A DNA stretch of 64,000 nucleotides from an uncultured Schlesneria sp. (GCA_903840265.1 CAIMFH010000190.1:124001-188000); one strand, 5' to 3'; numbered from the stretch's first letter, positions 1-9,220 are shown. Translations and numbers: made by a program. Notes: generated by a model not told the origin, from the sequence alone.

Positions 1-84
1 CAGCGCATCGACTTGCTCGATGTTCTTTGCCCGCCTAGTAACGGACGGATTCTGGCAACATCACCGCAGGCTGACAACCAATGA
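1..84 (+). CDS. C-terminal end of an unidentified protein (cut by window edge)
   Basis: An open frame enters from the left edge in frame 1 and ends at a TGA at 82-84, giving 27 residues ending in SPQADNQ. The stop overlaps the next ATG as ATGA, a layout typical of translationally coupled genes. The fragment is too short to recognise. It is kept because the overlap with the next frame, and that frame's overlap with the DUF4392 gene, suggests an operon. Confidence 0.3.
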   Translation, partial: QRIDLLDVLCPPSNGRILATSPQADNQ

Positions 85-254
85 ACCTGAATCGTCCTGC
101 AATTTCTCAGAACCAAGAAATGGAAATCCTGTTATATCAGCAAGATTCAGCAGCCGACATCACCTACGGCGACCCCTTCAACAGACCCGAAAAAACACTG
201 TTTGCCAACCACATTTCGGACTCCATCCGTGACAAAATCGCTGACATTGGATGA
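81..254 (+). CDS. Small 57-residue ORF between two overlapping genes
   Basis: The ATG at 81 overlaps the preceding stop (ATGA), and the frame ends at 254 inside the start of the DUF4392 gene, so three frames overlap end to start. No known domain is recognised. A second ATG lies at 120. It may be a real small operon gene, or the remnant of an N-terminal extension of the downstream gene displaced by a frameshift. Only the overlap geometry supports it. Confidence 0.25.
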   Translation: MNLNRPAISQNQEMEILLYQQDSAADITYGDPFNRPEKTLFANHISDSIRDKIADIG

Positions 255-1260
255 GCTGGAACGACTAATCCGTCGCGACCCCGCTCGACGCGGATTGATC
301 GCGCATGAGGAGCAGCGCGGCCCCCTCTGCCCTGGCCACCTCGCCCAAGCCGCCCGCGATTTGGCACAAAACGGCCAGCGAGTGGCCATCGTCACCGGTT
401 TTTTTATTCCCGCAGCAGACCCACCCGCAGCCGAGACCGACGGCCCACCAGGAGCGGCGCTGCTGGCCGCCGCACTCACCTCCATCGGAATACCGGCGAC
501 GCTAGTGACCGATGAATACTGCCGACACGCGGTCGAAGTCGCTGCTAAGGCCATGAATCTGCCACCGTCGGTCGTGGCTGTACCTGGCAAGTCGACCCAT
601 GAAATTGATGCATGGTTTGAAGCAACCATCAATGACTTCACTCAACCCCCGTGGACACACTTGATCGCCATCGAGCGAGCCGGCCCATCGCATACGAGAC
701 TTTCCGTCGAACAGCAAATCCCGGCACCACAAGCCGCTGACCTCGAACTATTTGAACAGCTTGTGGCCCCGACAGACCGAGATCGCTGCTTCAACATGCG
801 TGGAATTTGCCTGGACGCCCAGACCGCGCCACTTCATCGGTTGTTTGAACTGGCTGGCCGCACAAAAACACTGAAGACAGTGGGAATCGGCGACGGAGGA
901 AACGAAATCGGCATGGGATCGATCCCGTGGCAAGAACTTCAGCAGCGACTCGCAGATCCGGCTGTCGCCAAGATCCCCTGCCGCATTGCGACGAACTGGA
1001 CGATTGTTGCCGGCGTGAGCAACTGGGGCGCACTGGCACTCGCCGCCGCCACCTTACTGCTGCGAGATCAACAGTCGAACTTGCAACCGTGGACAGCCAA
1101 CCAACAGCTCCAATCGCTGAAGCAGTTGGTGACAGCAGGCCCCGCCGTCGATGGAATCACCCGACTTCCTGAGGCGACAGTCGACGGACTCCCCTTCCTG
1201 ACCTACATCCAGCCCTGGGAAGGAATTCGCCGAGCCGTCGGCCTGGCAACAGAGTCGTAA
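229..1260 (+). CDS. DUF4392 / D-glutamate cyclase-like C-terminal domain protein
   Basis: The protein is about 343 residues from a GTG at 229; a TTG at 202 is an alternative with no ribosome site. It opens with a helix containing RRDPARRGL, followed by VAIVTGFFIP, the nucleotide-like glycine-rich start of the family. GIGDGGNEIGMGS in the second half is the most diagnostic motif of the DUF4392 family (the C-terminal part of mammalian D-glutamate cyclase). By family, it probably handles glutamate or 5-oxoproline-type substrates in the cytoplasm; the reaction in this organism is an inference. It overlaps a small upstream frame and looks like the last gene of an operon entering from the left. Confidence 0.8.
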   Translation: MTKSLTLDELERLIRRDPARRGLIAHEEQRGPLCPGHLAQAARDLAQNGQRVAIVTGFFIPAADPPAAETDGPPGAALLAAALTSIGIPATLVTDEYCRHAVEVAAKAMNLPPSVVAVPGKSTHEIDAWFEATINDFTQPPWTHLIAIERAGPSHTRLSVEQQIPAPQAADLELFEQLVAPTDRDRCFNMRGICLDAQTAPLHRLFELAGRTKTLKTVGIGDGGNEIGMGSIPWQELQQRLADPAVAKIPCRIATNWTIVAGVSNWGALALAAATLLLRDQQSNLQPWTANQQLQSLKQLVTAGPAVDGITRLPEATVDGLPFLTYIQPWEGIRRAVGLATES

Positions 1261-1740
1261 TCGACTGGACCCAGCCGCGCACAAGCACAAACAGCACGCA
1301 GTAAACCAGAAGATTTATCGAGAAATCAGCGAAGACCGTAATGCACGAACGCCAGTCTCAGACGGCATGCGTACAAAGTCTTGCGTCAGAGTCAGAGAAA
1401 AATCGGCTTCCATGCCGAAGAATCATCCCTGATCTTTCGATGGAGGTCTCGCGAAACCGCGGAGAGCCCATATCATCTTAAAGACCAATCGCACCCACTT
1501 AAGCCGTTAAGTGATCGACGAACCGATCATGATTAAGCCGTCTCAACCATGTCGCCCCGAAGGCGTTGTGTTGGTGCGACAACTTACAGACGAGCGTGCC
1601 GAACCGCAAACGACTTGAGAACTTTTTTTGCCCGAGAACGGCGAAATCGTCCGCGAAGCAGACGCTCCAATCGCAATGATAACTTCACTGGAGCCAAACG
1701 CCCGCACACGTCCCAGCAGGAATGTGCATCGCCGGAAGGA
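1261..1740. other. Intergenic space, no gene seen
   Basis: About 480 bases between the convergent DUF4392 and sigma-factor genes. Short frames here have no recognisable domain, no ribosome site and no neighbour support. No strong terminator hairpin was identified. Confidence 0.5.
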
Positions 1741-2331
1741 CTATTCACTAACGCTCGCCAGCGAACTCTTCCGCAGCTTCTCTCGCGCGCGACTCAGAAT
1801 CGGGCCGATTGAGTTCTCAGGAAGGTTCAACGCGACAGAGACCTCGTGGTAAGACTTCCCTTCAAGGTGAAACATTCGCACGATGGCGGCTTCCCCTTCA
1901 GGCAATCCGTCCAGCATCCGCTGCACGAGCTCACGGTTCTCAATCCGTGTCGAAGCATCTGCCTCAGCAACATGAGCTCGCTCAAGCGCGCTCCCGTGCG
2001 ACTTCACGTGACCCATCTCTTCGGCCATTCGACGACGAATCATTTCGTGAACCACGATTCGGCGGCAAATAACTGTCAGGTAAGTCGCCAACGACGAATC
2101 GCCTCGAAAACGACGCAGCACTTCTGAATTATTCGCCAGCAAAGCCAGAAACGCATCCGCCAGTAAATCGTCGACATCCGGCAGTGACAGGGTGATACTG
2201 CGAGCGTGCGCTGTATGCTGTATGACATGCACAAACAGCCCGGAAAATCGATCGACGAATTCCTTCCAGGCGCCGTGCTCCCGCTCCAGACATCGACTCA
2301 ACAGATTACGATCAATTTCCGTAAGCGCCAC
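1741..2331 (-). CDS. ECF-type RNA polymerase sigma factor
   Basis: A 196-residue protein starting at GTG 2331. Region 2 lies around residues 20-95: the helix DVDDLLADAFLALL corresponds to the core-binding segment and LATYLTVICRRIV to the -10 recognition helix. Region 4 lies around residues 135-190 and ends in the helix-turn-helix LNLPENSIGPILSRAREKLR. Two-domain proteins of this size without regions 1 and 3 are ECF sigma factors that direct polymerase to stress or envelope regulons. No anti-sigma gene lies beside it on this strand, so its control is not visible here. It stands alone between long gaps. Confidence 0.85.
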   Translation of the reverse strand: MALTEIDRNLLSRCLEREHGAWKEFVDRFSGLFVHVIQHTAHARSITLSLPDVDDLLADAFLALLANNSEVLRRFRGDSSLATYLTVICRRIVVHEMIRRRMAEEMGHVKSHGSALERAHVAEADASTRIENRELVQRMLDGLPEGEAAIVRMFHLEGKSYHEVSVALNLPENSIGPILSRAREKLRKSSLASVSE

Positions 2332-2698
2332 GGCAACACCTGACTGATGCGGAACATTAGTCGTCCATGAGCGAAATAACTGAGTTGCTCACGAGCCTGT
2401 TTTCCAACATTCTCGCAACTCTATTCCTGAAAGGCAGATTCAGCAAGCTGACAACACCGGCAGACAATCACCCACCATGAGTATATCTTCGCAATCAACC
2501 AAGATTCCCGTCAACGAGAATCCCAGACCCGGATTCTTGACGCACCCTCAAGCTAGGCCTAAGATTTCGCCGATTTGTGGAATGAACGTGAAGATCGTCT
2601 GGATTCTGGACATTTGGCTTCATGTGTCAGTTGGTGGCTGCCACTGCGAATCCGCGTAACACCTGATTCTTACATTTTTTGAGGAAAGTGAGCTTCAA
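2332..2698. other. Intergenic space upstream of fdxA and sigma gene
   Basis: Divergent intergenic region of 367 bases between the sigma-factor gene and fdxA. Apart from the fdxA promoter candidate listed separately no gene is supported; a 60-codon frame at 2477-2659 has no ribosome site or family resemblance. Confidence 0.5.
2537..2565 (+). promoter_or_regulatory. Candidate housekeeping promoter of fdxA
   Basis: TTGACG at 2537-2542 (five of six matches to the sigma-70 -35 box), a 17-base spacer, then TAAGAT at 2560-2565 (four of six to the -10 box). It predicts a leader of roughly 125 bases before the fdxA start. The match is by eye only. Confidence 0.4.
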
Positions 2699-2986
2699 AT
2701 GACGCACGTAGTCGCCGAGCCCTGCTTTAACTGCAAATACACCGACTGCGTGACGGTCTGTCCAGTCGAATGCTTCTACGAGGGTGAAGCAATGCTCTTC
2801 ATTCACCCTGACGAATGCATCGATTGTGAAGCATGCGTCCCAGAATGCCCTCCAGCAGCAATCTTCCACGAAGATAACCTGCCTGCCGAATGGGCCGATT
2901 ACACGACTCTGAACGCCGAAATGTCGCCGAACTGCCCGGTGATCACGGAACGAAAAGACCCCATGGGTCCGCCAATCGAAAAATAA
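2699..2986 (+). CDS. fdxA: 7Fe-type ferredoxin FdxA
   Basis: A 95-residue acidic electron carrier. The N-terminus holds [14 protein letters not shown] (cluster ligands with an insertion, as in 3Fe-4S/4Fe-4S ferredoxins), followed by [12 protein letters not shown], a classic CxxCxxCxxxCP 4Fe-4S motif. The remaining 40 residues form the tail usual for FdxA. A GAGG ribosome site precedes the ATG. It would shuttle electrons between cytoplasmic redox enzymes; the partners are not identifiable from its neighbours. A strong terminator follows within 75 bases, so it is transcribed alone. Confidence 0.93.
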   Translation: MTHVVAEPCFNCKYTDCVTVCPVECFYEGEAMLFIHPDECIDCEACVPECPPAAIFHEDNLPAEWADYTTLNAEMSPNCPVITERKDPMGPPIEK

Positions 2987-3038
2987 CCGATTCGCACAGT
3001 GCAGCTAATCTGATGCGGCCATCCCGCTGTATCGCTGA

Positions 3039-3067
3039 AGCTCGCTCTGTAGAGCGAGCTTTTTTTA
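3039..3067 (+). terminator. Rho-independent terminator after fdxA
   Basis: AGCTCGCT (3039-3046) and AGCGAGCT (3053-3060) form a perfect stem around CTGTAG, followed by seven T residues. Confidence 0.85.
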
Positions 3068-3072
3068 TGTCA

Positions 3073-3093
3073 CCAATCTCGCCACGAGATTGG
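3073..3093. repeat. Palindromic repeat half, CCAATCTCGCC family
   Basis: CCAATCTC and GAGATTGG face each other around GCCAC. The same palindrome starts longer elements at 29941 and 63692, so it belongs to a dispersed family. Confidence 0.6.
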
Positions 3094-3195
3094 CAACACT
3101 GCCCGTCTTCCGGCGCGGACCGGAAGAGTGAACAGGCCTCCTGATCAAGCCCTGCTCTCTGATCAAAGCAGACATCAGGCCGTGAAGCTGCCGGG

Positions 3196-3528
3196 TTAGT
3201 ATCGCGGAACAGCTGGGTCAATGGCTTGCGACCACTGATCAATACCACCGGCCATGTTGGTCGCCCTGGCAAATCCCTGTTGCCGCAGCCAGTTCGTCAC
3301 GCGCAGGCTTCGACCACCGTGATGGCAATGCACGATGATCTCCTGATCTTTATGCGCATCCAACTCATTCACCCGGTTGACCAGTTCGCTCATCGGGATT
3401 AGCACAGTCCCTGTGATGTTCGCGGTCGCATATTCATCCTTCTCCCGGCAGTCCAGAAACAAGAACGACTCACCAGCATCGAGCTTACGCTTCACAGCCT
3501 GACAATCAACTTCCAACGGCGCTGTCAC
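3196..3528 (-). CDS. Single-domain rhodanese (sulfurtransferase)
   Basis: The protein is 110 residues, one rhodanese domain, cytoplasmic with no signal peptide. The catalytic loop is HCHHGGRS with the nucleophile at Cys68, and the N-terminal FLDCREKDEY matches the conserved Asp-Arg region. Such proteins carry sulfane sulfur as a cysteine persulfide, often to biosynthetic acceptors. The start is a GTG with an AGGAG ribosome site seven bases upstream. It follows the next gene (stop 3573 to start 3528) on the same strand and may be cotranscribed with it, though no functional link is obvious. Confidence 0.88.
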   Translation of the reverse strand: MTAPLEVDCQAVKRKLDAGESFLFLDCREKDEYATANITGTVLIPMSELVNRVNELDAHKDQEIIVHCHHGGRSLRVTNWLRQQGFARATNMAGGIDQWSQAIDPAVPRY

Positions 3529-3572
3529 CGGAATCTCCTTAATAGCCTGAACATCTACTTTTTGAGTTGTTA

Positions 3573-4589
3573 TTAATCCACAAGCCTCATTCTCTGCCCC
3601 AACTCCCGCAATACATCCACGTCGCTATCGGGGCGACGCTGCCCTTGTTCGTGAGTCCGGTCGCAGCCGACCCATCCGCGCAGCTTCAAAAACTGAGCAC
3701 ACGAGTGCTTGTACGCAGGTGACGGTGCCCGAAAGGTGAAGTAGCCAAGGTACTGCAACTGATCGTTCAGTTCATAAAAACGAGGATCGCCCGATTCCCA
3801 GTAAGTGTCGCGAACGGCAAATAGGTCGGGAGCAAAACTACTGAGGCCTAGCAGATAATCGCTCCCGTACATCATCATATCAATTGCAAAGTCATTCCCT
3901 GTATAGACCGCGAATTCAGGCCGCTTCGCATCTCGCAGTTTCAGGCGTTCCCACTCGGGTTCACGATGAAAAGAGGAGTGCTTAGCACCGATGCATTTTC
4001 GGATCGACATCATCCCGGCATAGGTCTCCAGATCATAGATGGCACCAAATGCAGCCAGATCTGTCGTCAGTTCAAACCCGATGAACTTGTCGCAGGCCGT
4101 CGCCAAGCGTTCGTAACTTCGCACAATCTCTGGACCCGATTGTTGTGTGAGCCCATACGACTGAAAGATGACGGGCGTCCCCCCAGCAGCTTGAATCGAC
4201 TGCATTCGCCGGGCATAGCCATCAAAATCAAACGCATCTTCGGGACGATCACTAACAAAAGCACCGGCGACGAACGAGCCGTTCCCGACAATTCCTCGCG
4301 TCCGGCGCAGCACCTCATCCTGAGTCTCGTGATCGATCAGATTCACATAGCCGGTATCCATATTCACGGCCGGTGTCAGTCCCGCGCCCGCCGTTCGGGC
4401 CACATGAGCATCAAACGCAGCCCAATCAACATCACCGCTGTCAGTGAATGGCAGCAGGACAGCAGAAATACCCGTCACACGGCGACGAGGCCGCAACATG
4501 GGCAAGGGATCGATCGGCATTCGAATGCTCTGGGAAGGTGCTTCGCAAGTTTCACATTCGATTCTACCGAACGCGGATCGACCTGGCAT
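3573..4589 (-). CDS. Dihydrodipicolinate synthase (DapA) family lyase/aldolase
   Basis: A TIM-barrel protein of 338 residues (315 from the internal ATG at 4520). ISAVLLPFTDSGDVDW matches the opening strand of the DapA/NanA family; the Schiff-base lysine is probably in CIGAKHSSF near two-thirds of the length, and GNDFAIDMMMYGSDYLLGLSSF is the usual late barrel segment. The family condenses or cleaves pyruvate-derived substrates; the true substrate cannot be read, and the usual DapA context is absent. ATG 4589 has an AGGA ribosome site six bases away, but the first 23 residues are extra to the family, so either start is possible. Confidence 0.82.
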   Translation of the reverse strand: MPGRSAFGRIECETCEAPSQSIRMPIDPLPMLRPRRRVTGISAVLLPFTDSGDVDWAAFDAHVARTAGAGLTPAVNMDTGYVNLIDHETQDEVLRRTRGIVGNGSFVAGAFVSDRPEDAFDFDGYARRMQSIQAAGGTPVIFQSYGLTQQSGPEIVRSYERLATACDKFIGFELTTDLAAFGAIYDLETYAGMMSIRKCIGAKHSSFHREPEWERLKLRDAKRPEFAVYTGNDFAIDMMMYGSDYLLGLSSFAPDLFAVRDTYWESGDPRFYELNDQLQYLGYFTFRAPSPAYKHSCAQFLKLRGWVGCDRTHEQGQRRPDSDVDVLRELGQRMRLVD

Positions 4590-4689
4590 CCGAGTCCTGA
4601 CTTCGACCGCCGGTGTTCATCGAGAGAACGGTCCGGGTGTAGACATCGCCCAGATACTGGGGCTTCATGAATTCGATTGCGATAACGCA

Positions 4690-7668
4690 CTAATTTCCTC
4701 TCGACGGCCCCCCTTGATCAAACCGAATACTGTTTGGCAATTTGAAAGAAAGTCGCCCGTGTTCCAACTTCAATCGCAACCGATTATCGGAGTCAACGCG
4801 GATACCCGCCCAAGATCGCAGTTCGGTGGCCGAGGATGGCGAGATGACATAACCAATCGGGACCTCGCGAAGTTGAAACTGACTTACTGTAGACAACACA
4901 AACACGGGTGAGCCATCTTCTTGATGCTGGTTCAGCAATGAGCCGTCATATTGGAAAGTCTGTCCGCACCAAGGGTCGATGGCCGTCACCGTTGGCCAAC
5001 GGTCAAGTGATTCAACCAAAGTATCAGGCCACCGATTGTGATCCTGCTTCCAGGCAAGTAATGACAGAGCTAACAATGATTCGCGAACTGCTACCTCCCC
5101 ATCGATCAGCATCGAAGCGATCTGATCTCGCTTGGACCCCATCATGTAGACCAATGGCGTTGTCGATTGCCAGTACGATTTATCTACAATCTGCTCAATC
5201 AGATGATACAGCTCGATTTGATCGAAGCGACGACCGACATCGACGCCCGGTTCTCGCAACATCCCTAAGATGTCTTTCGCCAGTTGATCCCGATCGAGCA
5301 ATTCCTGTTCGAGCCAGCGTTTCGCTCGCACCTTTTCCCATGGGAGAAATCGAAAATAGTCGATCGTAAACAGTTGCCACGCCGATTCCGGACCTCTGCT
5401 CCATCGCGCACCTTGCTGAATCGTTTCCTCGAGTGCCACCAGGTCACCACGGTGCTCTGCCACCAAGGTCTGATTTATTGACGGAAACAACTCAAATTCT
5501 GTTTGAAGTCGTCGTCGCGCCAAACGGAGTTTCTCGCCGTTTTGATCAGGATGACTCGCCCATTGGATGATGCCGTCCAGTGTCAACAGCTGCTGTTGCT
5601 GAGCCTCCAACCGCGTCGACACACCACTATCTGTTGCCCAAAAACTGGCAAGACGTAAGCTCGCAAGGTAGTACTGCAAGGCCTCGTCCAGCCGGCCCTC
5701 ACGCGTTCGCAATCGCCCGGCCTCCACCAACAACAATTGCTGCGGCATCATCGCAGCCGATGGCCTAGCAAACTCCAGCCAGCGGCTCGCCGAGGAACCG
5801 CGCGCATTGCTGGTAATCTCCAGCAGTTCCTTCAGCCGCGGCTCGTTGTTGTGCCAGAATGCTTCGACCGGATCTGCTGGCTGGTGGGGATCCGCAGCGG
5901 CCAGCCCCCCACGATGAAGCCCGAGCACAAAGTCTTGCTCCCTGTTAAATCCACCCATCAAAAGCGCAAGCCGGTCGAGGAGCTGTTGATCGTATGAGGT
6001 AATCTGCACCGGAGCGAGTCCCACTTGCTCCTTGTGGACATTCGCGGTGTTGATTCGTTCAAAGCTCTGCTTGCTACTCAGTAGATTCGGATGGAATCCG
6101 GGGATCTCATACGCGCGCCATGCCGCCCAGGCCACAATCAAGAGGACTGGGGGCACTGTGTATGCCACCAATCGCTGCAGCCGACCAGGAAGCGGACGTT
6201 CGATCAACCACGACGGGATCACCAATAAGGTCACGGAATAAATCCAGACGACTAGCCCACCGACAGACCACCACAGCGGAACCTTCAGCGTCACTGCCAA
6301 CAGCAGCCAAAACGTCGCCAGCAAGCTGGCTGTCAGCCCCACAACGATGGCCATGATCGTCCGGCGAAACAGGATCGCACCTAAATGCCCACACCCATAG
6401 CTTAGTAGAACGAACGCCAACATTCCGACGGGATATGTCCGAAGCAGAGAAAAGTTCTCCAGGAGGTGACTGTCCGGTGCCGTAGGGATCTGACGAGGCA
6501 GCAGCAACTGCATCAACCCAGCAACCAGCCAGATAAGGAACGGAATCCACATCGCACGAGGCAGCCAGACCGCATGTTTGGCCATCCAGAGGAATCGACC
6601 TTCGACGCCGCGATTGGAGAGAAATCGCATCGGGTGCCCTTCTCCATCGTATCTGAATCCCAGCACTCCCATGACCATGGGCAGCACGACAATGAGCGGA
6701 AGGATGAGCGGCATGATGTCATCCCCATTCCTCCCTCCCAAGACTGCGAGCACCAGGCTGACCATCCACCCCAGGTACAAGAGGTTGCGGTGATAACGGT
6801 CGCGATAACGCTCTTGCCAGACCAATCGCTGCCACTCGCGACGCCACGGACTATCGAATTCGAGCCGCTTCGGCACACGCATTTTCGCCGCTGTTCGCCC
6901 CCGCAACCGGTTCCACCTCGCAGCGATGTTTAAACCGACGTTATCGAGCACCGTCGCGTCGAGATACCTGCCCTGACACCACAGCCACCCCAGAACCAAG
7001 TTGGCAATTCCTACGGCAACGAACGCCAATGTCGCCACACGATCTTGGACATGCGGGTGTTTCGGATCAACGAATCTGAAACCCAGCAGCGACGGAAACC
7101 AGATCACCGGGACAACGAACGTCATCAGCCACAAAAAGCCACTGGCAGGGACAGCGGTCATCACACGACGACTGACTAACGACCCAAGCACGCCCCACAG
7201 AAACACGCCGGCGAAGACCATCATCCACCGGAATACGACCATTTCATCTTGATAATCCTGACCACGCCATCGCTCCGACTCTGCCATTCCCGGGCCAGTC
7301 CAGACCAAGAGCAGCGCCGAAACGGATAAGGTCGCAGCCAGCGCCAAAGTGGAGACGAGGAGAAACGTCCACTTCGCCAGCAGTGTCCATTGAGGCGGCA
7401 CCGCCAAGTTCAATAACCAGTCAACAGTGCGTTCTTCGCGCTCTCCTGCAAACAGGATGGCCGTCGAACCAATCACGAACAGAATCGGCAAAACCCCCGC
7501 CATGGCCCAGACCAAACCCACGCGGGGTGCAGCTTCGCCGATCGTCAATCTCAATAGAATTTGCGGCACAATGCCCAACACCAGCATGGCCAGCCACAGC
7601 GATCGCTGAGTCCGATACTCTTTCCAAAACAACCGGCTCAGCGGAGCGACCGCGTGTGATGCATTCAT
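4690..7668 (-). CDS. ABC-2-type permease with large C-terminal soluble domain
   Basis: A 992-residue membrane protein. Residues 1-520 hold about 12-13 hydrophobic helices starting after the LFWKEYRTQRS amphipathic segment typical of ABC-2 permeases. The remaining 470 residues are soluble, alpha-helical in their first part (repeated Leu/Ala-rich helices, TPR-like), and end with RWPDTLVESL...IDPWCGQ-FQYDGS, a pattern often seen at the ends of planctomycete pseudopilin-like proteins. A GAGG ribosome site precedes the ATG. It lies 113 bases downstream of the ATPase gene, and with the GntR gene forms a YtrA-type export operon. The exported substrate is unknown. The long extracytoplasmic or cytoplasmic tail is unusual for a permease. 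Confidence 0.85.
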   Translation of the reverse strand: MNASHAVAPLSRLFWKEYRTQRSLWLAMLVLGIVPQILLRLTIGEAAPRVGLVWAMAGVLPILFVIGSTAILFAGEREERTVDWLLNLAVPPQWTLLAKWTFLLVSTLALAATLSVSALLLVWTGPGMAESERWRGQDYQDEMVVFRWMMVFAGVFLWGVLGSLVSRRVMTAVPASGFLWLMTFVVPVIWFPSLLGFRFVDPKHPHVQDRVATLAFVAVGIANLVLGWLWCQGRYLDATVLDNVGLNIAARWNRLRGRTAAKMRVPKRLEFDSPWRREWQRLVWQERYRDRYHRNLLYLGWMVSLVLAVLGGRNGDDIMPLILPLIVVLPMVMGVLGFRYDGEGHPMRFLSNRGVEGRFLWMAKHAVWLPRAMWIPFLIWLVAGLMQLLLPRQIPTAPDSHLLENFSLLRTYPVGMLAFVLLSYGCGHLGAILFRRTIMAIVVGLTASLLATFWLLLAVTLKVPLWWSVGGLVVWIYSVTLLVIPSWLIERPLPGRLQRLVAYTVPPVLLIVAWAAWRAYEIPGFHPNLLSSKQSFERINTANVHKEQVGLAPVQITSYDQQLLDRLALLMGGFNREQDFVLGLHRGGLAAADPHQPADPVEAFWHNNEPRLKELLEITSNARGSSASRWLEFARPSAAMMPQQLLLVEAGRLRTREGRLDEALQYYLASLRLASFWATDSGVSTRLEAQQQQLLTLDGIIQWASHPDQNGEKLRLARRRLQTEFELFPSINQTLVAEHRGDLVALEETIQQGARWSRGPESAWQLFTIDYFRFLPWEKVRAKRWLEQELLDRDQLAKDILGMLREPGVDVGRRFDQIELYHLIEQIVDKSYWQSTTPLVYMMGSKRDQIASMLIDGEVAVRESLLALSLLAWKQDHNRWPDTLVESLDRWPTVTAIDPWCGQTFQYDGSLLNQHQEDGSPVFVLSTVSQFQLREVPIGYVISPSSATELRSWAGIRVDSDNRLRLKLEHGRLSFKLPNSIRFDQGGPSRGN

Positions 7669-7726
7669 CGAATCACCTCATAACCAAACGCAACAGCGAT
7701 CAATCGTAAATGGGAATGCCGATGGG

Positions 7727-7790
7727 AGGGCGAAGCTTCTGCTGAGCCGCAAAGTCGATGTGCATCGACCTGCAACGCGGCTCAGACGGC
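7727..7790. repeat. Imperfect inverted repeat related to the 48166 element
   Basis: GGGAGGGCGA followed by GCTGAGCCGC resembles the left half of the element at 48166-48249; inside it GAGCCGC (7745) faces GCGGCTC (7779). It sits between the ATPase stop and the permease start. Confidence 0.4.
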
Positions 7791-8708
7791 TGTCTTTGTC
7801 GGTGCTATCTCGAACACTTCAGCCTTGGCCGTCATGCAGGCAACAAAGATCTCTTCCAGCGTAGGTTGCCGGATATCGACGACCGCGTGATTGGGATCGC
7901 CCGCAAGCGCGATCTTGCCTGACTCGTCGAGGTCGCGAATATACAGCCGCCAGATGCGATCGTGACGCTGAGCCGTCAACAGCCGCGCGGCCGCAGGCAA
8001 CTCCGGCGGAGCCGTCTCAATATCATTGAGCGTGACCACGACTTCACAAACTCGCGTCTTCAGCACATCCAAAGGCTCGCAGAGGATCATTCGTCCGCCG
8101 CGAAGAATCGCCACGATGTCGGCGACTCGTTCAACCTCCGCAATCTGGTGACTCGACAGCAACACCGTCCGCCCTTCGGCCGCCACGTCGACCATGCTTT
8201 CCAGGAACTCGCGTCGAACTAGCGGATCCAGCCCCGATGTCGGTTCATCAAGCACCAGCAATTGCGGATCGTGAGCCATCGCCAATGCCAGCGACACCTT
8301 TCCCTGCATCCCTTTCGACAACGATTTGATCGGCAGATCAGGTAGCCGAAATCGCTGAGCGATCTCTTCGAACCGATGCTGGAATCCCAGCGGATAAAAG
8401 CCCGCGGCGAACCAGCCGATTTCACGCACCGTCATCCATTCGTAGACGGCCGGCCGATCGGGCATATAGCCGACCCGACGACGGATCTCGGCACCATGAG
8501 TCTGGCTATCCAGTCCCAGCACTTGCGAAGCTCCCTGATCGGAAGGGAGCAGGCCCAGCAGGATCTTTAAGGCGGTGGTCTTCCCGGCTCCGTTCTCGCC
8601 CAGCAACGCGATCACCTGCCCGGGTTCACCGGACATCGACACCCGGTCCAAGGCCACGTGTGAACCAAAGCGTTTGCTGACACTCTGAAACTCAAACACC
8701 TTCGACAT
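7782..8708 (-). CDS. ABC transporter ATP-binding protein
   Basis: A 308-residue ATPase. The Walker A motif GENGAGKTT is at residues 37-45, the signature is LSKGMQGKV, Walker B is LLVLDEPTSGLD, and the switch histidine is in LLSSHQ. The last 80 residues form the C-terminal extension found in ABC-2 exporters of the CcmA/YtrB class. It powers the adjacent permease. It begins 57 bases after the GntR regulator gene, and a GGGG ribosome site precedes the ATG. Confidence 0.93.
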   Translation of the reverse strand: MSKVFEFQSVSKRFGSHVALDRVSMSGEPGQVIALLGENGAGKTTALKILLGLLPSDQGASQVLGLDSQTHGAEIRRRVGYMPDRPAVYEWMTVREIGWFAAGFYPLGFQHRFEEIAQRFRLPDLPIKSLSKGMQGKVSLALAMAHDPQLLVLDEPTSGLDPLVRREFLESMVDVAAEGRTVLLSSHQIAEVERVADIVAILRGGRMILCEPLDVLKTRVCEVVVTLNDIETAPPELPAAARLLTAQRHDRIWRLYIRDLDESGKIALAGDPNHAVVDIRQPTLEEIFVACMTAKAEVFEIAPTKTAV

Positions 8709-8765
8709 CGCACTACCCCGCTTCTGGCAATCTCTGTCCTTGGAATTCTAGCGCCACTCAACCAC

Positions 8766-9188
8766 TCACGACGTTGGCTGGGACACCAACTGCTTTTGTA
8801 TCGCTCCCGTTTGCTGCATCTTCTCCCAGACTTCGTGGACCAGAGCGAAGAAATCACGCTCGGCAAATCCGCTTTGCTGAGCCTCCGTCACAACGGCAGT
8901 CATCCGTTCGAGCAGCAGGCGATGCCGTTCCTTGCGACACTTTTCCGTCGCCTGTTTGGAAACGCGCAGCCCTTCGCCACGCATCGCTTCCAGCACCGCA
9001 TCGTTCTGCAGATCGCGATACGCTTTGGCAACCGTGTTTGGATTCACGGCCAACATCAACGCCAACTCACGAACCGAAGGAACCAACTCCCCAGTCCGCA
9101 ACGCGCCATTGGCGACGGCATACTTCACCTGGCGAGTGATCTGGTCATAGATCGCCACACCATTGTTTGCATCAATCTTGAAGAACAT
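8766..9188 (-). CDS. GntR-family regulator, YtrA subfamily
   Basis: A 140-residue protein with a winged helix-turn-helix over residues 10-75 (LVPSVRELALMLAVNPNTVAKAY is the typical GntR pattern) and only a short helical tail in place of an effector domain, which defines the YtrA type. These regulators usually repress their own operon of ABC exporter genes in response to cell-envelope stress. A GGAGG ribosome site lies seven bases before the ATG and directly abuts a 7-6-7 perfect inverted repeat that is the likely operator. It is the first gene of the regulator-ATPase-permease unit. Confidence 0.92.
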   Translation of the reverse strand: MFFKIDANNGVAIYDQITRQVKYAVANGALRTGELVPSVRELALMLAVNPNTVAKAYRDLQNDAVLEAMRGEGLRVSKQATEKCRKERHRLLLERMTAVVTEAQQSGFAERDFFALVHEVWEKMQQTGAIQKQLVSQPTS

Positions 9189-9200
9189 GCCCGCGCCTCC

Positions 9201-9220
9201 TGTACTAGCATGATAGTACA
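9201..9220 (-). promoter_or_regulatory. Candidate GntR operator (7-6-7 inverted repeat)
   Basis: TGTACTA and TAGTACA flank a six-base centre. The repeat begins one base upstream of the GGAGG ribosome site and overlaps the predicted -10 region, so bound repressor would block transcription of its own operon. Confidence 0.7.
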
